Part shown: in pieces, positions 1-12,149 of the stretch | How positions within the stretch are numbered: the first letter of the stretch is position 1 | How the letters are laid out: each line of letters starts with the position of its first letter | DNA from: Paraconiothyrium sp. Pb-2020 | Lineage: Eukaryota; Ascomycota; Dothideomycetes; Pleosporales; Didymosphaeriaceae | Length of the DNA stretch: 64,000 bases | NCBI GenBank assembly: GCA_022419385.1 | Contig: JAJUBI010000005.1 | Location: 3,906,001-3,970,000 of the forward strand | Direction: 5' to 3' | The notes under the pieces: model-generated | The model's database searches: none | What the model saw: only the letters and a program-made list of their open reading frames with translations | Told to the model about the DNA's origin: nothing | Position numbers and translations under genes: made by a program

Positions 1-204
1 GTAAGTTATAAAACACTAATAATAATCTTAGTTATAAAAGCTTAGTTATATACTATAATAAAAAAGACTATAAGTATATTATTACTTTTAATACTAGTAT
101 TATAGCTCTTTATAGAAATAGAGAGACTATCTACTATAAAGTAGTATATATATTACACGATAAGCTGTTATAGTTAAGCGCCTTACCATTAAGCCACACG
201 GCCG
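1..204. repeat. AT-rich, RIP-like repeat block edge
   Basis: Very AT-rich sequence with no open frame and almost no CpA/TpG, ending sharply near base 200 where base composition returns to normal. The texture matches the large AT-rich block at 32850-38880, so I read it as the right-hand edge of another RIP-degraded repeat that continues outside the window. Confidence 0.7.
130..203 (-). pseudogene. Degraded tRNA-Arg-like 5' half
   Basis: The reverse strand begins GGCCGTGTGGCTTAATGG and continues AAGGCGCTTAACTATAAC. This lines up with the tRNA-Arg-like unit at 38944-39076 (GGCCATGTGGCCCAATGG, AAGGCGCTTGACTACGAC), with mostly C-to-T and G-to-A changes, the RIP signature. The anticodon region has become ATA-like and the 3' half dissolves into AT-rich sequence, so it is a relic. 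Confidence 0.6.
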
Positions 205-1449
205 TGTTGTTTTCTAATTTGATGGAATTGAATGTTTGTATATACAATATATACCAGTTTTTAATTGCATCTCAGTTTGAACGCTGGCCGGACCATGATC
301 ATTGGAAAGCCTTTGCTTGTGAGAGCGGGGTAAACGGCAAAGAAGTGGGGGTGGTCGGAATTTTTTCTATACGTACGCTCGCCAACGCCCACAGCAGGCG
401 GCACTAAACCTGAACCGGTTCTCGCGCCAACATGAGACACGGCCAAGCAGTATCAACACCTTTTCAACACGTATCATAGTGCAAGTTACCCTACGCTAGG
501 TGGTATACATATAGCTAGCCCCAATTTCAACACGAAGGAACGATTTTAGAGGAATTGACGGTGAGAAGGTCAGTTTTCGGTGTCGGCCAGTGTAGCCGTC
601 CGATGTGTGTTCAGGGGCCTCACACCTCCAACAGTCCGGTCGTACTAGCCGGCTCACCTAATACTTCAAGTACTATCTGACATACTACTAGGAGCATACG
701 GGCTGTTCTGCCTCCTGTTCTACATTTATTACACTTGACGGCCGGATCACGTTTCTTCTCGCGTGCGTAACCGCACCGCGTAAAGCCTTCGTGGCTTGCA
801 TGACTGTCTCCCGTACGGTGTGTTCCTTGCTTTTGCTATATGGTATCGGACGATTTACGCCATAGACCTAGATTCTCGACACTCGTGGTTGATCGTTATA
901 CTTATATGCAGCGAGTCATCGATCGAGATACCAGTAAAGTCATTGAGATTCTCGTCCCCCGACAGTAAACATAAAGAGTTGGGCATACCAACTGAGGAGC
1001 AACACACGAAAACCAACAGCTACCAACTCAAGGCCGCAACGATACCTAGTATTTAGGTGACACAAACGACTACATATGCACGTCGGTTTGCATAAACTCG
1101 CTTGAGTTTGTGTGCGAATAACATGACATAGCCTCCTGATAGTTCCATGAGGGACGCAAGCGCACACGTTAATACTTCGGTCAAATCTTGAGTGAGACTA
1201 AACTCAACCATTGTGGCCGTGCCTAACCTTTCGCTGAGGTCTCGAAGAATAGCAATCTGTTTGAAACATAAACAAACCGCCGCAGGTAGTTACCTGCAGC
1301 TCTCCGTTAGGTGGAGACCTTGGCACAGCGAGGGCGGGCTACCTTTTCAACGTGCAACAACGCCATCTATAAAACCACTTAAACCTCACAATCGACCAGC
1401 AAAGGCCCCGCAATCCACACGGCAGCTGCCGTCTGAAAGCAGGATAAAG
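205..1449. other. Intergenic, nothing recognised
   Basis: No reading frame with coding character on either strand. Bases about 425-500 share a diverged repeat with 5203-5277 (see findings). Confidence 0.5.
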
Positions 1450-2270
1450 ATGGACGCGTAAGTATCGAGGGTCTACCAAAGCATTAAATTGACTCAGCTA
1501 GGTGGTGCTATCGATGCAACAGAACGTTCAGGACGTACCATGCTCTGAGCCAGCATATTCGGGACTCTCCGCGCCACTATCAGTGCCCTGAGTGCGGCTT
1601 CGATGGCGAAACTTGGGAAGAGCTGCTGGATCATTGTCGTGACTACAATTGCCGTATAGTTTGTGAAGGGTGCAACGACGGAAGAGGCGGCCATTGGGAT
1701 TTGGACGGCCACGCTTACTGGGAGCATCTTCAAGACTACCACGTCTGCGACACTTGCGAACGTCATTTCGACAGCGAGAACAGTCTGGATCAAGTAAAAG
1801 CATTCCCCGTACGCAAAAACGATGACTGATCTGGCACAGCACAATTTAACTCATCGCGCCGCTGAAACCGAGTGTCTGGCCTGCTATCGCAACTTTAGAA
1901 CATATGGCGGCATGGTAAGTACCCTGTCATGCTTTGTGGAAACACTAGTCTGATTGTGTAGATCATCCACCTCGAGTCTGGTGCCTGCGGATCTGACATC
2001 GACTACTTGGACCTCAACTCTACAGCAGCCGAGTGCTACTCGTGGGCCCAGTTCATTGATGCAGACTATCGCGACGATATGTTGGCCAACTGTGATCTCA
2101 AGCACATGTATCAAGGACCGATCTACCCCTAAAAGTGCCCGGACTGCGACACAGGCTTCCCCAAGCTCTCCAGCCTCTTCCAGCACGTCGAATCATCAGC
2201 TTGCGATCAGATGCTGAATGAGGGTGCAATCGGACGCCTGCGTCGCTTTCTGTCTAGCCGATATGGTTGA
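1450..2270 (+). pseudogene. C2H2 zinc-finger protein gene with premature stop
   Basis: Reconstructed from splice signals: exons 1450-1457, 1502-1793, 1840-1914 and 1962-2132, with introns of 44, 46 and 47 bp. The product begins MDAWCYRCNRTFRTYHALSQH and contains several C-x2-C...H units (CPECGFDG, CDTCERHF, CLACYRNF), typical of fungal multi-C2H2 proteins that bind nucleic acid or protein. The frame stops at TAA 2130-2132 after about 181 residues. The same frame then continues without a stop for another 45 codons to TGA 2268-2270 and encodes one more finger-like unit (KCPDCDTGF, then a paired His). One base change, most simply TAC to TAA, explains this. It is either a recently truncated gene or a sequence error. 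Function beyond zinc binding is not recognisable. Confidence 0.7.
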
Positions 2271-4355
2271 TTGACAAGGTCATTTTCAAATGCGCCAACA
2301 GTTCTTGGTAACAAGGCATTGGCAAGGTAAAGGCTAGAATGCCATGCTGAGTTTAAGGGAGATGAGTAGGAGGAACTCGCATACTGGCAATGACTGTCGG
2401 TCATATCAGTATTCAAGCTTGGAACGAAGAAGTAGCAAAATAATGCATGGTGTAACAATCCTACATCAACCAGTCTAGGACTGAATGTACATCAGTGGTT
2501 TGTAGGGCGGAAATGCATTTTCGTCATGTGGCTACATCGTGTTGTGAGGTTGGGACGCCTTAGGCATCGTTTTTGAGCCAATTTAGGTGCGCCCTCGGTC
2601 AGAACTTCGGTCCTATCGTCAGGTGCCATGGTGGATGCAGCCTGCAGGTAGATTCCGACACTTGTACACAGCACAACAGAAGTCATCAAAATTGTTCAAT
2701 GCCGCTGCGCCCAACTTGCAACATATGAGTGAATATTAGAGGAGTGACTGATTCCTCTGTTGTGTACTGTTCATGTACCTGCAAGGATATCGAACAAGTC
2801 GACGTCTTACCTGTGAATTGCGTCCAAGTCAAGTCACGAAGGACAATGTACCTGTCGCGACCAGGTTGCACACGATGGCAGCCTCGTGACTTGGTCCACT
2901 GACCCCTTTCAGGTACGTGGCATTTATGAACTGCATACAATTTTTAGTGCACCTGGGCAGGTTTCGTCATGTACCCTGCTGTACGCAAGATACATGGACT
3001 AAGTTAGTTTGACGCGCGAGCTTGGTACGCCGGAGAAGCTCTCCGTCGCCAAACTTTGTGCGGACAATCGTCTCACTTCGCCCCGTGCCGCAATTTGCGC
3101 TTTCTACCAAGCCCAACAAGTATTGGAGTCGGCGTGGGCTCCTCTGCCACCAAGGTTTCATTATTGCGATCTTCTCCCCTTGCACATCGTTCGGTTGACA
3201 AACGAAGTTCGCAGTACAAATGCGGGTCATGTGCCGCATCGAATCCACGGATAAATGATTCATCGCGCTTCAGCTGTCCACGGGTCCTCGCGCGTACGCC
3301 GCAAGATCGACATTGTCACATCCATCCTTCGCACGGGTCGCACTGCAAGAACGGAACGACGTATAAAACCGTTAGTTGCCCCCACGGCGCACGGACTCGG
3401 AAGACTTCCCCTGAATGTGCATGCACGCATGCCGGCCGTTGGAAATTGATCATGCGTCGCACATCTGGAGATTGTGTGCCAGGCTGAGCGATGAGGCGGA
3501 GTTGGGGTGCTGCCATCCTTTTCTTCATGTTCTCTTGTTCTGGAAACATTGGTTGTCGGCGGTGAACACCACCATGCTTGCGCCGAAGTCCGCATTTCCT
3601 TCTAGAAGTTCCTCGAAAGGCCGTTTGGACCCTCGGGAACTAGTTCTTAGACCGCGTCGACCACTTCCTTCGGTAGACGACAACAAGGAGAGCCTAGCGA
3701 AGCAGACCACGGGCGCCATTTTACTGTGCCAGTGCTCACCGTACGGCCCGAGTTTGTAAACATGAAGCTGCGTTAGCGCGTTGTGCAATCTTCCCGCAAG
3801 AACCTTTTCGGCCAACATCCGACATTTGCGCAGATGGCATCCTCGTTTCAAGCTTCCAAGCTTGTGGCCCTCTCAACATTTGCTGACCCGAAAGACCTTG
3901 CGAGAGGGATCTGCGACCCTACTCATGCGTGGAGTGCATGACATGGACTCCCGCTTGCCGCGTAGCCTCCCGTAGCCAGGATGAAGTGCCGCCGATAGCG
4001 CCTGTACTTGCCAAAAGTCGTCGATTGGATCCCGCACGTCAACGCCTTGGTCATTGACCTGGTAGGATCCTAGTGCGTTTGCCAAATTGAGCGACTTGCG
4101 TATGGAGGATTCCTCTTCACACGCACGGTGGGCTGAGAAAAGGCCGTGCATCTCCCAAATCCCTGTTGGCGGCACAAACCGCACTGCCGCTGCCGCGTGC
4201 ACAAGGGACCTGCGGGGGACTCTTCATAATCCACACTCTTCCCGCGCAGATTTCTACATCTATACTGCTTGTACGACCGTCCAGTAGCTACCGCAGGACC
4301 GCCACCGCTGCAGCCACTTCCGACTTCCGACCTCCGAAAACCAACGTTGCCCACC
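2271..4355. other. Intergenic, nothing recognised
   Basis: About 2 kb of ordinary base composition. Several open stretches occur around 3000-3850 on both strands, but none has codon bias, recognisable domains or splice-linked continuation. Confidence 0.45.
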
Positions 4356-4898
4356 ATGGTCCAAGCACTCATATGCTTGTTCAGCAAACGCGACGACCTC
4401 ACATTCAACGAGTTCAAAGACGCCATGGAAAATCGATTTGTGCCGCTACTGGAAAAGCTCACTGGTCCTCTGTTCCCGCTCACATATTCACGACGCTACA
4501 TTGCAGCAGACGGCAATGCAAGAGAAAGACATAGGGCGGGTCCATTGGGACTTCCCTCGTTGATAGTTGGCGAGGCAGAATCAATAACCTGGGTGAGTAA
4601 GCTTTCCCGCCATCTCGTATTGAATAACAAGGCACTATCTGCTATGTCATGACTGACCACGGGTATTGAACGATCACGTGAAGTCATGCTAATATCACTA
4701 CAGGACGCCCTAGTCGAATCAACCTTCGAGGACGAACTGCATCTCCAACAGTTCATGGCATTCATTAACGAATCTGAAGCGGCGGAAGAGCTGATGGAGT
4801 GCGAGTCCAGCTTCTCGGACAGTGGCAAACTTCGCATCATTGTAATGGAGAACAACGTGTCCGTCAACAAGACTCGAGGACTGAAGACTTGGTCGTAG
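4356..4898 (+). CDS. EthD-domain-like small protein
   Basis: Two exons, 4356-4592 and 4704-4898, give a protein of about 143 residues. The intron has GTGAGT, a TGCTAAT branch-type sequence and CAG. The start MVQALICLFSKRDDLTFNEF and the short alpha/beta length fit the EthD / dimeric alpha-beta barrel family, in which fungal members open with a hydrophobic beta strand, a KR-D-L-T-x-E-F turn and a helix. Such proteins often act in polyketide or aromatic metabolism, but many have no known role. No biosynthetic neighbours are present, so no substrate can be inferred. The ATG lies in a good context (CCACCATGG). An upstream in-frame ATG at 4269 would add 29 proline-rich residues and looks like leader sequence. 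Confidence 0.7.
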
Positions 4899-6137
4899 AG
4901 GGTGCAAGATCGAGGGTAGCATCAGAGGCGTTCAAAAGGAGGTTGAACATTGGCGAGCAACGCAAGCATTTGAGCAATTTGAGTCACGGGTGAGCGTCTT
5001 CTTCGAACGATACCAACAGTTTTCGGTCCATTCAGCATTGGCGCATATTTTTGGGAAGGATGCTTGCGGTTGCACGGTTGAGGCCCTGTTTTACGGCGGG
5101 TGGGTTGATAGTGATATCATGTCAGGGAATATAATGCATGTAATTGTTTAAAAACTTCACTCTAAAGTGCACAACGGGCGACACCAAGAGTTGAATCGGA
5201 CGGGCCAACATGAGAGACGACGTTGCAGTAAGAGGTCGCAACTTTCAACGCGTACTACAGTATAAGATACCCTAAGTCAAGGCGAGGGATTGTCTTGGGA
5301 GGAGTCGACGCTAAGAAATTTGATTCCCTGTCTCGGCCACTGCCGTGGGATTGACGAATACTTTCTGCAGCTCTTGATTGCGCTGCTTGTTATTGCTGAC
5401 CGACCACACCTCTGAAGAGGGCACAGCCAAGGCTTGTGGCCTTTATCCTGCTTTATTTCAAGGCCCCTGTGGAGAGAAATCCATTGTCTCAAAACGAAAA
5501 CTGTTCGAAACAGTCATTCGTTAGTTTGCGCCAACACTGAATGCCACAACAACAAGCAATGGCAATCTACTCTGTCGCGATTGTCCTCAGGTGCCCTGAG
5601 TTGTAGAACTTTTTTCCACAATACTATATATAAATCACGTCCTTGTTGAGGTGCTGTTCATGAAGTCGCACGTGGCTTTGTTTGTCTTGATTTCATCCAA
5701 GAACGTCTACTTTCGCAATAATCACCCCCCGAATGGAACAATGGAGAACTACAGTGACAGCGAAGCATGTCCTGGGTTAACCCAGTTCTTAATACGCGTA
5801 CAAGATCGCCATGCTACAGTATATCCTCGGTGACTATAGGAACTAACGAGTGGTGTACGATGACGCGTCAAAAAATTCTGACTGCACGAGGCAGTATAGT
5901 GGATTTTCTTCCCCTTTCCCTTGTAACAGAGGTACCATCGAAAACGCAGTCCTTCGCTACCAAACTATACACCTCAACAGATGCTACTTTTCATAAAAAG
6001 ACATTACGGATCGTATAAGACTTTGTAAGTCTGGTAATGGTCCCTCCCAAGCCAATATATTGTGGTGAACTAGCTGCTCCACATTTCATGCCATATATAG
6101 TCACCATTTTCGAACAAAGCGAAGTCTGCTTCCAATC
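4899..6137. other. Intergenic, nothing recognised
   Basis: No gene found. Bases 5203-5277 resemble 425-500 in the same orientation (see findings). Confidence 0.45.
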
Positions 6138-6147
6138 TATATAAACG
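6138..6147 (+). promoter_or_regulatory. TATA box upstream of SRR1-like gene
   Basis: CTATATAAAC lies about 100 bp upstream of the ATG at 6238, a plausible TATA element for the gene that follows. Confidence 0.45.
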
Positions 6148-6237
6148 CTTTCATAGACTTTTCCAAGAACAAAACGACTCCACGCACCACTATATCTAAG
6201 AACCGACTCATTTGATACTCAATTATCAACTACCGAC

Positions 6238-7508
6238 ATGTCTTCAAGCCAGAACCTTTTTAGCAAGTTGGTTGACATCTCCCTGGAAGATCGAGATGAA
6301 ACGCCATCACCAACAAACCCTGAATCACAGGATGATGAATTTGTTCATAAAGATAGCGATGGCGAAGTCTATTATAAATGGGAACTCGATCCATTCGATA
6401 TCGCTGAGTTCGAGGGGAAGTACGGCAACAGGCCAATATTCACTCGAAAGCTCCTCCACCACATCGCAAAGCAAAAAGACCTCGCAGTTTCAGCGCTACA
6501 CGGGGACAAAAGCTTGACCCTGTGGCATAAGCCCATGCCTCAGGAGCCGGGAGCCCCTGAGCGATTCGTCGTAGCAGAGGTGCGGGAAAATGACCACTAC
6601 GACGACGACAGGGTCATTGTACATTACCTCTCCCGTGTTGAAATGCACCCAGGGTTCCAACAGCTTCGTCGAACCTCACAATTCGTTGGCTTATTACGAG
6701 ATTATAACTGGGATCCTGATACGAAGGGCCAATGGCTGCCAGTGCCGTTCGCGCTTGAAGTGGTCGGACGAGACCGTAGCACATACCATAGTGACACCAA
6801 GAAGATGGAAGAGTGGCGAGACCACTTGCAGCATACGAAGAAGCTTTGGAAAAACAGCAAAGCTTGTCAAGAAGTTGGAGATGCCGTCCTTAAAAGCCCG
6901 ATTCCAGTGCAACGCATAGTATGCTTCGGACTAGGAACTCTGTCGTTTGAAGAGAAGGACTTCAATCGGGTACTACAGCACTTGATGGTTATACAACTTG
7001 CAGAATTGCTCGATGAGAATTACCAGAAAAAGGACTTGTCATTACCGCCCGTAGAAGTCTTCCTCCAAGATCCGGCGTACAAGGAGAGGGATCGACAGCT
7101 TCTTCAGGGACTGCGCAATAATGTCAAGTTCGTCGAAGATCCACAAGGCGTTCTTGCGATCGATCAAGATACATTCGTGATCGGTGCATTTGTACCAACT
7201 GAATTTCCGCTCATGCAAATCATAGCGGATTCATTCGAGGAAGGTCAGGGTCCAGCTGTTTTTTTGATCGATAACATTCAGCGCAGGTGCAAAGAACCAG
7301 AAATGTACAAGATCAACGACCGACTTTCACCACGCGCGGTGCGCATGGGAAGGAATTACACCAAGTACCCTGGCACTTTTGGAAACGAAGCTTTGGTAAG
7401 GAGCTCCAGGAGGCACTTGTAGGACACCCGCGATACTGGATGGAGTCAATGGGCCTTTGGGCGAGGAAGAAGGACGCACATGGTCCTGCAGGAAAGGCTG
7501 CCCCGTGA
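6238..7508 (+). CDS. SRR1-like domain protein, probable 3' frameshift
   Basis: A single exon from ATG 6238 reads 394 codons to a TAG at 7422. The middle carries the SRR1-like core (IVCFGLGTLSFEEKDFNR, then LMVIQLAELL, then PVEVFLQDPAYKERD). SRR1 proteins are conserved eukaryotic factors named from a plant light-signalling/clock gene; fungal members are usually uncharacterised. The annotated end looks wrong. From about 7380 the next frame (-1) encodes FWKRSFGKELQEALVG followed by a YWMESMGLWARKK tail and stops at 7508, which looks like a natural end. One missing T in the CTTTTGG run near 7378-7382 would join the two frames. A TATA box sits at 6138. I am fairly sure of the family and moderately sure of the frameshift. 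Confidence 0.75.
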
Positions 7509-9310
7509 TGACCCCATGAGAGCGCGTGGGCCAGTATTCGCGCGATTACGTTCAGTGCGAATATTTTTAGAATCGCGCAACAACGCCTTGTGTTGTATAC
7601 AGCAGCTCTATAAGATAAAATATTAGTAAGCTACTCCATGTCCTACATGCAGTGTAACATGACATCTTCTACGAACCGTCGCTCTGCGTTCTTAGGCTGC
7701 TCGTTAGCCTACTTAACCTTTTGACAGCTTGGTGCCCTAGTTTAACGCCTACCAGGCCCGCGTATATGAGTTCAACAGATTATGGCCAATGCCTAGCCTC
7801 GTATAGTACATAGATTAACTGAGGATCTGCGAAAAGACCCATAGCCATGAGAGCGCGGGGGACTTTTGCAAAGCACCTATAAATGTATTAAATTCCCCAC
7901 GTCCACTCTCGCGATGTTTTAATCTGGTGCTTGAAGAGCGTTGGCAACATGTCAAAGTACGATCGCATGTTTGCTTTTATCAAACTAGAGCTATAGTGAC
8001 CTCAACGGTAATTCAGATTCATGCCACACTGTCTCGTCGAGACCAAGGTCGATTATGCAGTGAAAGTTGGTAAGTGATAGGTAGCGTTATGTGTCTTAGT
8101 GTGACTTATTATCTCATGAGTGTTCAAAGTTGCGACATAAAACAGTACTGTTGATATTCCCACGCAAGACATGCGTGCTACTGCAATGAAATCCGAATAT
8201 TACCTGCAGTCGCTGTAGGGAGCTGTGGTAGTCTTGACTTGATGAATATTTGATGTTCGGTATATGTGGTCGCCAGACGCGATCGTTAGTCTGGCATGCT
8301 ATCACGTATTACCACGGTGGGTGATACGCCGCCAGATCCTAGCTTTGGTGCAGGTGAAAACACAGTTTTAGATTCAAATGCTGAGAGACGCTTTTTAGAT
8401 TAAGTTAACCTAGGATCGACTATCCAGAATCTGAATTATGACTGTGCTATCCTAGAAAGTTGACGCAAGAGCTTTGGAAAGCATCACAAAGCACAAAACC
8501 TGCCCAGGTGGTAACGCACTATAATAGTAGCGTCGTGGTTGCTTAGCGTTGCATCGATCGCGACAGCCGGTTCTGGGATCCTTTTCGAGACACTTTGTCT
8601 GCGGGAGCTGGTTGGAAGAATGTAGCGGAGTAAAGAATCGAGAACAGCAGGGACCTTAAGCTGTAGCTACACCACGCGTCATGGTACCTTGAGACACGAT
8701 TTCGGCGTACGTTCTGAGTGCTGTCGGCTTCTGCAGGACTAAATTTGGGTGAGCAAAGGGCACTCAGATGATTGCCCCAGCGCTGTACAGTTCTTTCCTT
8801 CATTCATCCCGAGGTCGACACTACTGCACGTGACTTGGACTTGCTCATGACCGACATGATATAGTAGACAGGATGCAAGGCATGTCCGCTATAACGCGAA
8901 TGGCGCTGTACACTACGTTTGACCTATAGAGATATTGGGCAAGTGAAGCGGAGTTCTATCTCTACAATTTTGTCCATGTCTCGATTCGTGGCGCTAGTGA
9001 GAGCGGCACGTTTTGAGGCTGAAGTAACCCTGATACAGAAGGCGGCGGCTTGAGAGATGTTTCACCGCAAAGCTCCATCGGGTGGCACAGGGCGTTCTGG
9101 TTGGCGCGGGCGGCAAAAGCATGTCTTCTCGCGCCAGATGACTGGGGACACGGTGGTAAAATCGGTGGTTACGGCGCGACGCATTGGTGAGCAAGACGAC
9201 CGAACCCAGGCGAAGGCGGCGGAAGGAGCACGGACCCGCCTTCCAGGCAAGCACGGCTTGGCACCGAGCTCTCACCAACATCATCGCCGCCGCTAGATCC
9301 ACGGTCGGAG
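7509..9310. other. Intergenic, nothing recognised
   Basis: About 1.8 kb with no convincing coding frame on either strand. The last 200 bp serve as the CDC48 promoter region. Confidence 0.45.
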
Positions 9311-9380
9311 CTCATATAAACCACGTCTCGCCCCAACTGCCCCATTCATCACCCCCCATCAACACCCCAACTGCCTATAA
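9311..9380 (+). promoter_or_regulatory. CDC48 core promoter elements
   Basis: CATATAAACC near 9313 and CCTATAAAGC near 9372 are TATA-like elements roughly 160 and 100 bp upstream of the CDC48 start. Confidence 0.4.
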
Positions 9381-9472
9381 AGCAGGCCCATTCCACAATC
9401 CGCGTAGAGAACAGGTTCTGCGTCATACTCACACTGTCATTTTCCACCTAGTCAACACATAGACCGCGCATC

Positions 9473-12149
9473 ATGTCGGCTGAGCCAGATCACACAAAGC
9501 CCAAGGTCGACCTGTCCAAGTACGTTTGCGGCGCTTCCAACCTCTCTGTCTTCAGCTACAGCTACTAATTTGATCAGGGATCCCTCAGGCGGCGAGCACA
9601 AAACCGTAGGCAAACTCTCCGAGAGCTCAGTGACGAGCGCCGCTAACCCGCCACAGGAGGATGAGGTAGCAACAGCCATTCTCAAGAAGAAGAAGAAGCC
9701 CAACTCGCTCATGTAAGTGGAAACCGCTTGCACATGTATTCCGAAGGCGGAAACTGACAGCTTCGCAGCGTTACCGATGCCGTCAACGATGACAACTCGA
9801 TCATTGCCCTCTCCAACAACACCATGGAGACGCTCCAGCTCTTCCGTGGCGACACCGTCTTGGTCAAGGGCAAGAAGCGCAAGGACACAGTCCTCATCGT
9901 GCTGGCAGATGATGACCTCGATGATGGCTCCGCACGGATAAACCGAGTCGTTCGCCACAACCTGCGGGTGAAGCACGGCGATGTTATCACCATCCACCCG
10001 TGCCCAGACATCAAATATGTGAGTATCTCATCTGGTTGAGAGATAGTCGACATTCTGACTGACACCGTTGCAGGCCAAGCGCATTGCTGTCCTTCCCATC
10101 GCCGATACCGTTGAGGGCATCACCGGCTCATTATTCGACGTTTTCCTTGCGCCATACTTCCGCGAAGCGTACCGACCCGTGCGACAAGGCGATACTTTCA
10201 CAGCTCGCGGTGGTATGCGACAAGTTGAATTCAAGGTTGTAGAGGTCGACCCACCTGAGTTCGGTATCGTCGCGCAGGACACCGTCATTCACTGCGAGGG
10301 CGAGCCGATACAACGCGAAGATGAGGAGGGTAACCTCAACGAGGTCGGCTACGACGACATTGGTGGTTGCCGCAAGCAGATGGCACAGATTCGAGAGCTT
10401 GTTGAGCTGCCACTGCGACATCCGCAGCTCTTTAAGTCTATCGGTATCAAGCCGCCCCGCGGTATCCTCATGTATGGCCCACCCGGTACCGGTAAAACGC
10501 TGATGGCTCGTGCTGTCGCCAACGAGACCGGTGCTTTCTTCTTCCTGATTAACGGACCCGAAATCATGTCCAAGATGGCTGGTGAATCAGAATCAAATCT
10601 GCGAAAGGCTTTCGAGGAGGCCGAGAAGAACTCTCCGGCCATTATCTTCATTGACGAAATCGACTCGATCGCGCCCAAGCGTGAAAAGACGAACGGTGAA
10701 GTCGAGCGTCGTGTCGTTTCCCAACTACTCACCCTCATGGACGGCATGAAGGCTCGTTCGAACGTGGTTGTCATGGCTGCCACTAACCGGCCGAACTCTA
10801 TCGATCCTGCCCTGCGTCGTTTCGGCCGTTTCGATCGCGAAGTTGATATCGGTATCCCCGACCCCACTGGTCGTCTTGAGATTCTCCAGATCCACACGAA
10901 GAACATGAAGCTTGGTGACGATGTCGACCTACAGACCATTGCCGCTGAGACTCACGGTTACGTTGGTTCCGATTTGGCTTCCCTCTGCTCTGAGGCAGCC
11001 ATGCAACAGATTCGTGAGAAGATGGATCTCATCGATCTGGACGAAGACACTATTGACGCCGAGGTCCTTGACTCTCTTGGTGTGACCATGGAGAACTTCC
11101 GCTTTGCTCTCGGCGTGTCCAACCCGTCTGCTCTGCGCGAAGTTGCTGTTGTGGAGGTGCCCAACGTTCGCTGGGAGGACATTGGTGGTCTCGAGGACGT
11201 CAAGCGCGAGCTTATCGAGTCCGTGCAATATCCTGTCGATCACCCGGACAAGTTCCTCAAGTTTGGTCTGTCTCCGTCTCGTGGTGTGCTCTTCTATGGT
11301 CCACCTGGTACTGGTAAGACGCTGCTCGCCAAGGCTGTTGCCAACGAGTGCGCTGCCAACTTCATCTCTGTCAAGGGTCCTGAACTGCTTTCCATGTGGT
11401 TCGGTGAGTCCGAGAGCAACATTCGTGACATTTTTGACAAGGCTCGTGCTGCCGCACCTTGCGTCGTGTTCTTGGATGAGTTGGATTCCATTGCGAAGTC
11501 TCGTGGCGGATCTCAGGGTGATGCTGGCGGTGCTTCAGACCGTGTCGTCAACCAGCTTCTGACTGAGATGGACGGTATGACTTCAAAGAAGAACGTTTTC
11601 GTTATCGGTGCTACCAACCGTCCCGAACAGTTGGACAACGCTCTCTGCCGTCCTGGACGTCTCGACACTCTTGTCTACGTTCCTCTGCCAGATCAGTCGT
11701 CCCGTGCTGGTATCCTGAAGGCACAGCTCCGCAAGACTCCAGTTGCCCCCGATGTCGACCTGGACTTCATTGCCGCCAACACCCATGGATTCTCTGGTGC
11801 CGATCTTGGCTTCGTTACTCAACGCGCTGTCAAGCTTGCCATCAAGCAGGCTATCGCTACTGAGATCGAGCGCCGGAAAGCCCGCGAGGCTGCCGGTGAG
11901 GATGTTGAGATGGACGATGGAAGCGAAGACCCCGTTCCCGAGCTCACCAAGGCACACTTCGAGGAGGCCATGCGCTCTGCCCGTCGCTCTGTCACCGATG
12001 TTGAGATCCGCCGATACGAGGCTTTTGCTCAGTCAATGAAGAACTCCGGCGGTTCGAGCTTCTTCCGCTTCCCTGATGGACAAGATCCCGCCAACGAGCA
12101 ACAGAACACTTTCGGTCAAGCGGGTGAGGACGAGGACCTATATAGTTAG
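9473..12149 (+). CDS. CDC48: Cdc48/p97 AAA+ ATPase
   Basis: Five exons: 9473-9519, 9578-9605, 9657-9712, 9769-10018 and 10074-12149, giving 818 residues, the normal Cdc48 length. The N domain (about 35-220, starting after a lysine run KKKKKPNS) is followed by D1 with Walker A GPPGTGKT at about 262-269 and Walker B IIFIDEIDS. D2 has a second GPPGTGKT and VVFLDELDS. Arginine-finger regions FGRFDRE and CRPGRLD are present, and the C-terminal tail ends DLYS with the conserved penultimate Tyr. The hexamer uses ATP to extract ubiquitylated proteins from membranes, chromatin and complexes with Ufd1-Npl4 and other cofactors. Only the 5' end is intron-rich and exon 2 is just 28 nt. All intron phases are consistent. 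No oddities in the catalytic residues. Confidence 0.97.

Noticed and set aside
3056..3851. Overlapping long open frames on both strands
   Set aside because: Composition is that of random GC-balanced sequence, with no domain, no consistent codon bias and no splice-linked extension.
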